Below, in pieces: positions 60,064 to 64,000 of a DNA stretch of 64,000 bases (position 1 is the first letter of the stretch; the number at the start of each line of letters is the position of its first letter). The notes below the pieces were generated by a model. That model worked only from the letters and a program-made list of their open reading frames with translations. It ran no database searches and had not been told where the DNA came from. Position numbers and translations under genes: made by a program. Source of the DNA: Antiquaquibacter oligotrophicus (lineage in GTDB: Bacteria > Actinomycetota > Actinomycetes > Actinomycetales > Microbacteriaceae); the NCBI RefSeq assembly GCF_020535405.1, contig NZ_CP085036.1, forward strand, positions 1,178,001 to 1,242,000, read 5' to 3'.

Positions 60064-60636
60064 CTACGTGCCGTAGACGTTCTCTGCGACGGTGGTCAGG
60101 TACCGCGTCATCGTCGCAACCTGCTCCGCGCCACCGTAGGCGCTGAACGCGGTCAGCCAGCTGTCGTCGCGCACCACGTGAACGACGGCAGGCTCACCAC
60201 CGGGCGAACCTTCCTTCACCCACGTCGTTACGGTCTCATCCCCCGACGACACGAAACCGGCGAGCGCCGACTCGACGGACACGCGGTCGCGGATGAGCTG
60301 CGCTGCGATCTCGAAGGTGGAGAGGTCCAGTCCGTCAACCCCATACCAGCAGCTGAGCGGCGACCCCGTCGTTTGTGTACTCGAGATCGGGTAGTGGATG
60401 CCGGCCCCCGGTGTGGAGGAGAAGAGCACGTAACCGCCCCCGAGGATCTCGGCCTCCAGCACCGGGCCGAGGAGCTCCGAGCATGTCGATACGGGAGTGA
60501 ACACGGGCGCGGCTGGGGTGCCAGCGATCACGGGAGCTGCCGGGGCGGGGTCGGTCTCGGCATCCGCGGGAGTGCAGGCGGCGAGCGACACCACCATGGC
60601 AACAGCCATAAGCGCTCGCCCCCGCGCGATCCACAT
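60064..60636 (-). CDS. Lipoprotein, unknown
   Basis: 190-aa protein with a lipoprotein signal (lipobox SLAAC, Cys at about residue 21), a Pro/Ala linker and an outer domain with three cysteines (VSTCSELLG, LSCWYG). Leaderless-type start: TAGATT six bases before the ATG. No family recognised. It follows the zinc peptidase gene by 32 bp on the same strand. Confidence 0.75.
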   Translation of the reverse strand: MWIARGRALMAVAMVVSLAACTPADAETDPAPAAPVIAGTPAAPVFTPVSTCSELLGPVLEAEILGGGYVLFSSTPGAGIHYPISSTQTTGSPLSCWYGVDGLDLSTFEIAAQLIRDRVSVESALAGFVSSGDETVTTWVKEGSPGGEPAVVHVVRDDSWLTAFSAYGGAEQVATMTRYLTTVAENVYGT

Positions 60637-60668
60637 GCGGTGAATCTACCTCAGCACCACGTGATGGG

Positions 60669-61535
60669 CTAGAGCGACTCGGCCTCGAAAGTACTGCACG
60701 CGTTCGGACCACCCTCAAGGCCCGCGACGAACCAGCGCTGCCGCTGCTCGCTCGAACCGTGAGTCCACGCCTCCGGTGTCACCTGACCGGTCGTCGACTC
60801 CTGGATGCGATCGTCGCCCACCGCGGATGCCGCACTGAGGGCATCCGCAATCTGCTGCTGGGTGACGGGCTCCAAGAACGCAACACCCTGGTCATCCCGA
60901 AGCTGTGGCGCGGCGCCAACCCAGGCGCCAGCAAAACAATCCGCCTGGAGCTCAAGACGAACGGCGTCGGACGCTGGCCCGGTGTCCTGCAGGTTCAGGC
61001 CATCCATGATGCCCGTGATGTTCTGAATGTGGTGACCCCACTCGTGTGCGACAACGTACATCTGAGCGAGCGGACCACCCGACGACCCGAAGCGGGACTG
61101 CAGCTCGTCGTAGAAACTCGTGTCGATATAGATCGTCTCGTCCGGCGGGCAGTAGAACGGGCCCACCGCGCTCGTCGCCCCGCCGCACGCCGTGTCGACA
61201 CTCCCCTCGAAGAGCACGATGCCCGTCGTGCGGTACTCCGCCCCGAATGTCGGCAACTCCTCCGACCAGTAGGTGTCGAGGGAATCCGCGGCGCCCGCGA
61301 TGCGGCAATCGAGATCGGCGTTGGCATCGAGACCCGTGCACTCTCCGATGCTCTGGTCGGGCCCCTGCTGCTGGCCGCCACCACCGGCGAGACCCGTCAG
61401 GTCCACACCAAGCAACTGCGACAGGAGGAAGAGACCCACCACGAGGAGGCCACCACCACCGACCGCGATACCCGTGGTGCGCCCGCGCCGACGGACCTTG
61501 CTCGTATCGATCCTGGCGTTGTCGTTGAACGTCAT
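60669..61535 (-). CDS. YpfJ-type neutral zinc metallopeptidase
   Basis: 288-aa putative neutral zinc metallopeptidase: basic cytoplasmic head, one membrane helix (about residues 22-42), Gly/Gln linker, then the peptidase domain with HEWGHHIQNITG (zincin motif) and ELQADCFAGAW (third zinc ligand region), as in the YpfJ/DUF419 family. It should face outward. Leaderless logic (TACCGT six to seven bases before) favours the ATG at 61535 rather than the ones at 61541 or 61565. Confidence 0.92.
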   Translation of the reverse strand: MTFNDNARIDTSKVRRRGRTTGIAVGGGGLLVVGLFLLSQLLGVDLTGLAGGGGQQQGPDQSIGECTGLDANADLDCRIAGAADSLDTYWSEELPTFGAEYRTTGIVLFEGSVDTACGGATSAVGPFYCPPDETIYIDTSFYDELQSRFGSSGGPLAQMYVVAHEWGHHIQNITGIMDGLNLQDTGPASDAVRLELQADCFAGAWVGAAPQLRDDQGVAFLEPVTQQQIADALSAASAVGDDRIQESTTGQVTPEAWTHGSSEQRQRWFVAGLEGGPNACSTFEAESL

Positions 61536-61646
61536 GGCCATACGGTACTCGCGCGCGGCGCTCACCGATTGGCCCTTGCGCTAGCGCCTGAGGTCGTGAT
61601 TGTCGAGAGCTGGATGCACTCACGGCCGCAGCTCTAGGCTCGCGTC

Positions 61647-62432
61647 ATGCGCCAGCCCGCGGATGTGCTCCGCCAGATCGTTGTCATCTCCACGGCCGTC
61701 TTCGCCGTGATCGCCTCCTTCGTCGGCTCCGGTGCCGCCGGTGGAACACCCATTCAGGACGCGGCGGGAGGTGCGCTCGCAGCGGATGCGACACTCATCG
61801 CTCCCGCGTCGCCCGCGTTCTCGGTGTGGTCCGTGATCTACCTCGGGCTCCTGGCGTATGCGGTGTGGCAAGCGCTCCCAGGGCAGACCGCCGCGGAACG
61901 GCACCGTCGGTTGGGCTATTGGGTCGCGGCATCCCTCGTGCTCAACGGGCTGTGGATTCTGTCGATCCAATTCGACCTGCTCGGACTGAGTGTGCCCATC
62001 ATCGTGGTGCTCCTCGCGGTGCTCATTCAGTGCTTCCGGCAGACGCTGCAGTACCGGCCGTCGGGCGCCCTCGACGCTGCGTTCACGGATGTTCCGCTCG
62101 GCCTGTATCTCGGCTGGGTGTGCATCGCGACCGCCGCCAACGTGACCGCGTGGCTCGTCGCGATCGGATTCGACGGGTTCGGAGCCGCGCCGGAAGTGTG
62201 GTCGGTGATCGTGTTGATCGTCGCCGCCCTCGCTGGGGTGGTTCTCGCGTTTGTGGGCGCCGGGCGCCTGTCGCCAGCGCTCACGCTGTCGTGGGGTCTC
62301 GCGTGGGTTGCCGTCGGTCGCCTCGTGGGTGAGCCCGCCTCCATCGTGACGGGAGTGGCGGCCATCGCGGCGGTGATCGTTGTGCTGCTCGTCACCGTAT
62401 TGCGTCGGCTCACGGCATCCCGCACGGCGTGA
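61647..62432 (+). CDS. TspO/MBR-related (tryptophan-rich sensory) membrane protein
   Basis: 261-aa protein with six or seven membrane helices. The segment SPAFSVWSVIYLGLLAYAVWQALPG and later GWVCIATAANVTAWLVAIGFDG resemble the TspO-related family of actinobacterial tryptophan-rich sensory proteins. Function unknown; true TspO binds porphyrins. Starts six bases after TAGGCT (61635-61640), no ribosome binding site. Confidence 0.85.
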   Translation: MRQPADVLRQIVVISTAVFAVIASFVGSGAAGGTPIQDAAGGALAADATLIAPASPAFSVWSVIYLGLLAYAVWQALPGQTAAERHRRLGYWVAASLVLNGLWILSIQFDLLGLSVPIIVVLLAVLIQCFRQTLQYRPSGALDAAFTDVPLGLYLGWVCIATAANVTAWLVAIGFDGFGAAPEVWSVIVLIVAALAGVVLAFVGAGRLSPALTLSWGLAWVAVGRLVGEPASIVTGVAAIAAVIVVLLVTVLRRLTASRTA

Positions 62433-62463
62433 CGCCGTGCGGCGAGCGACGCTGAGCGTCGTT

Positions 62464-63132
62464 CTACCCGGCGTCGAAGGCCGCGTTCTTCTCGATCGCG
62501 CCGCGGGTTTCGTCGTCGAGGTCCGTGCCAGCCTCGAGAAGACTCGGAAGCAGGTGCCGCTCCGTCGTGAGCGCACGATAAGTGAGGGCGACCGTCACGT
62601 TGTGATCCGGGCGATGGATGACACGCAGCTCATCCCCCGCGCTGATGACCCCGGGCTGCACCACGCTCAGGTACGCCCCCGGGCGCGCCGCAAGGGTGAA
62701 GGTGCGCAGCCAGCCCTTCTCATCGACCCACCCGCGGAATGTCGAACAGGGCAGTCGCGGACTCGTGACCTTGAGTTGCACGGTGTCACCGATCTGCCAG
62801 ATCTCCCCGAGCCGCGCCTCGTTCACGTCGTAACCCTCGGTCGTGAGATTCTCCCCGAAGAAGCCGTCGGTGAGCTCGCGGTCGAGTCGCCCCTCCCACG
62901 CGTCCAAGTCCTCACGCGTGAAGGAATACACGGCTTGCTCGTCGCCGCCGTGGTGACGCGGGTCACCGATGAAATCGCCGACGAGACCGCTTCCCAGCCC
63001 CGTACCGCGTGGCCCTGGCGCGCGCACCTCGACGGGCCCACTCTGGGGCCGCTTGTCGATGCCGGTGTCACGTGTCGCCTTGTGCGGGTTCGGCCGTGGC
63101 ATCCCGATGTTGACCGATTTCACGCGTGACAT
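62464..63132 (-). CDS. MOSC domain protein
   Basis: 222-aa MOSC-domain protein: IGMPRPNPHKATRDTGIDKRP, GDRHHGG-type segment (IGDPRHHGGDEQAVY), LTDGFFGENLTTEG and the conserved Cys in SPRLPCSTFRGW. MOSC domains bind sulfurated molybdenum cofactor or act as sulfur carriers; the lone form is like E. coli YiiM, linked to reduction of N-hydroxylated compounds. Convergent with the TspO-like gene (31 bp). Confidence 0.93.
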   Translation of the reverse strand: MSRVKSVNIGMPRPNPHKATRDTGIDKRPQSGPVEVRAPGPRGTGLGSGLVGDFIGDPRHHGGDEQAVYSFTREDLDAWEGRLDRELTDGFFGENLTTEGYDVNEARLGEIWQIGDTVQLKVTSPRLPCSTFRGWVDEKGWLRTFTLAARPGAYLSVVQPGVISAGDELRVIHRPDHNVTVALTYRALTTERHLLPSLLEAGTDLDDETRGAIEKNAAFDAG

Positions 63133-63208
63133 AGGCCAAGGCTACGACGCCGGCGCGGGAGTGTGCCCTGGCAACGAACACACCCTTATCGAATCGGGAC
63201 AGCAAGGG

Positions 63209-64000
63209 CTAGGCGCGGACGGGCTTGGCTGGCGCCTTCTCCGCGATCGGGGCCGTTCCACTCTCGCGCTGCTCGCGGTAGTAGAGCATCGCCTCATCCT
63301 GGCGCTCCTTCTCCGCACCGAGCGCGATGGGCGCACCGATGAGTTCGGGGCTCAGCTCGAAGGCAGCCACGAGCGGCAGCGCGTACTCGCGCAGACGCGG
63401 GAGCAGGCGGTCGTCGATGTAGCTCGTGATGGCCTGTGCGCGCTGCGCCGAGATGCGGCCGTGGATGAGGTACCACGCGGCGTGCTTCTCGATGAGGCCC
63501 AGCCCGAAGAGATCGCGGAGCCACGTGAGTACCTGGCGGGTTCCGGCATCCTCGATGCCCTCGACGGCCTCCGTGAACGCCTCCCACTGGAGAAGCTCGC
63601 CGTGTGCACGAGCCGCCTCGATGAGAGCGTTCTGGTTGCTGTTGAAGAGTTGCGCGGCCTCCATCTTGGGCAGCTTGCCCGCGTCACGCAGGCGTCCGGC
63701 GATCTCGGCGATCATCGACTGCACGCGATCGGTGAGGAGCTGACGCTGGGCGTCGGCGTCCCGCACGTAACCCACGGAACGGGCGGTGGAGCCGAAGTCG
63801 ACGATGGACTGGGCGAGCTTGCGCAGACCGGTGCGGTTGAGCGTGGCATCCCCCACCTGACCTGCGACGTACTGTGCGAGCGCACCCGCGTCGGCGCCAG
63901 CGAACTTCTTCGAGTAGTCCGTGAGGAGACGCTTGGCAACGAGCTGCAGCAGCACGTTGTTGTCACCCTCGAAGGTCGCGTAGATGTCCATGTCGGCGCG
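63209..64000 (-). CDS. Acyl-CoA oxidase/dehydrogenase, C-terminal part
   Basis: Partial gene: at least 263 codons, with the 5' part beyond base 64000. The stretch RADMDIYATFEGDNNVLLQL and VAKRLLTDYSKKFAG is the FAD-site helix region of acyl-CoA oxidases (peroxisomal-type, in actinobacteria often used in long-chain beta-oxidation), followed by the C-terminal helical domain of about 230 residues. The visible ATG at 63991 is probably internal because protein-like sequence continues to the window edge. Ends in a basic tail (APAKPVRA). Confidence 0.88.
   Translation of the reverse strand, partial: RADMDIYATFEGDNNVLLQLVAKRLLTDYSKKFAGADAGALAQYVAGQVGDATLNRTGLRKLAQSIVDFGSTARSVGYVRDADAQRQLLTDRVQSMIAEIAGRLRDAGKLPKMEAAQLFNSNQNALIEAARAHGELLQWEAFTEAVEGIEDAGTRQVLTWLRDLFGLGLIEKHAAWYLIHGRISAQRAQAITSYIDDRLLPRLREYALPLVAAFELSPELIGAPIALGAEKERQDEAMLYYREQRESGTAPIAEKAPAKPVRA

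Overview
The window is 64 kb of a high-GC actinobacterial chromosome, most likely from the family Microbacteriaceae. The evidence is the strong Ala-Ser codon habit GCATCC/GGATGC, the gene families present (DUF2510, DUF3180, DUF2520, HelR, ClpC, small DUF7882-type proteins, the tilS-hpt-ftsH-fol-panC-lysS cluster), many ATGA/GTGA stop-start overlaps, and many genes whose start codon lies 6-8 nt after a TANNNT -10 box (leaderless-type starts). I could not run a search, so the family assignment is inference. No phage, complete insertion sequence, CRISPR array or rRNA was seen.

Layout. 1-5.7 kb: partial CopC copper protein, a His-rich membrane protein, a MacB-type ABC exporter pair, a YVTN beta-propeller protein with a small HTH/63-aa unit, then a three-fold tandem repeat running into tRNA-Ser(CGA). 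5.7-15.4 kb: rhodanese, RadA, DedA, a DUF2510 membrane protein, a divergent TetR/MBL-hydrolase pair with a clear operator, a PabC-like enzyme, an ArgA-type acetyltransferase and ClpC with a ClgR-type box. 15.5-18.8 kb: two paralogous DUF2975-like membrane proteins plus a YozG-type HTH in one overlapping operon, a pirin, and several tiny membrane proteins. 18.8-31.4 kb: a housekeeping cluster reading leftwards (tilS, hpt, ftsH, folE, folP, folB, folK, DUF3180, two bacterial-PH proteins, DUF2520, panC, lysS), with ppa divergent. 31.4-34.6 kb: two secreted coiled-coil cell-wall hydrolases (NlpC/P60 and M23) and tRNA-Glu, tRNA-Asp and tRNA-Phe.

34.6-37.9 kb holds DUF2510 proteins, a divergent MarR/VOC pair with two 20-bp operators, a DksA/TraR-type zinc protein and a nucleoside deaminase. 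37.9-47.5 kb is a carbohydrate-use locus: LacI regulator, CUT1 ABC importer (binding protein and two permeases, no ATPase), a cytoplasmic (alpha/alpha)6 glycoside hydrolase and a 1128-aa secreted glycosidase with ricin-type, LamG-like and three cell-wall-binding-2 domains. Four copies of the palindrome TCGAACCGGTTCGA (one imperfect) tie these into one LacI regulon.

47.7-64 kb: methyltransferase, small stress-type genes, a membrane HExxH protein, a HelR (HelD-like) RNA-polymerase ATPase preceded by a near-perfect rifamycin-associated element, SRPBCC and phytoene-dehydrogenase-like proteins, topoisomerase IB, CinA-C, GlsB/YeaQ, DUF7882 proteins, an SDR, a Rho-N-like small protein, a lipoprotein, a YpfJ-type zinc metallopeptidase, a TspO-related membrane protein, a MOSC protein and the C-terminal part of an acyl-CoA oxidase. 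Several genes here share an upstream motif GTCAACCCC exactly 24 bp before a TAGCGT -10 box. Several families of REP/MITE-like palindromes are scattered in the window, one of them inserted in frame in tilS.
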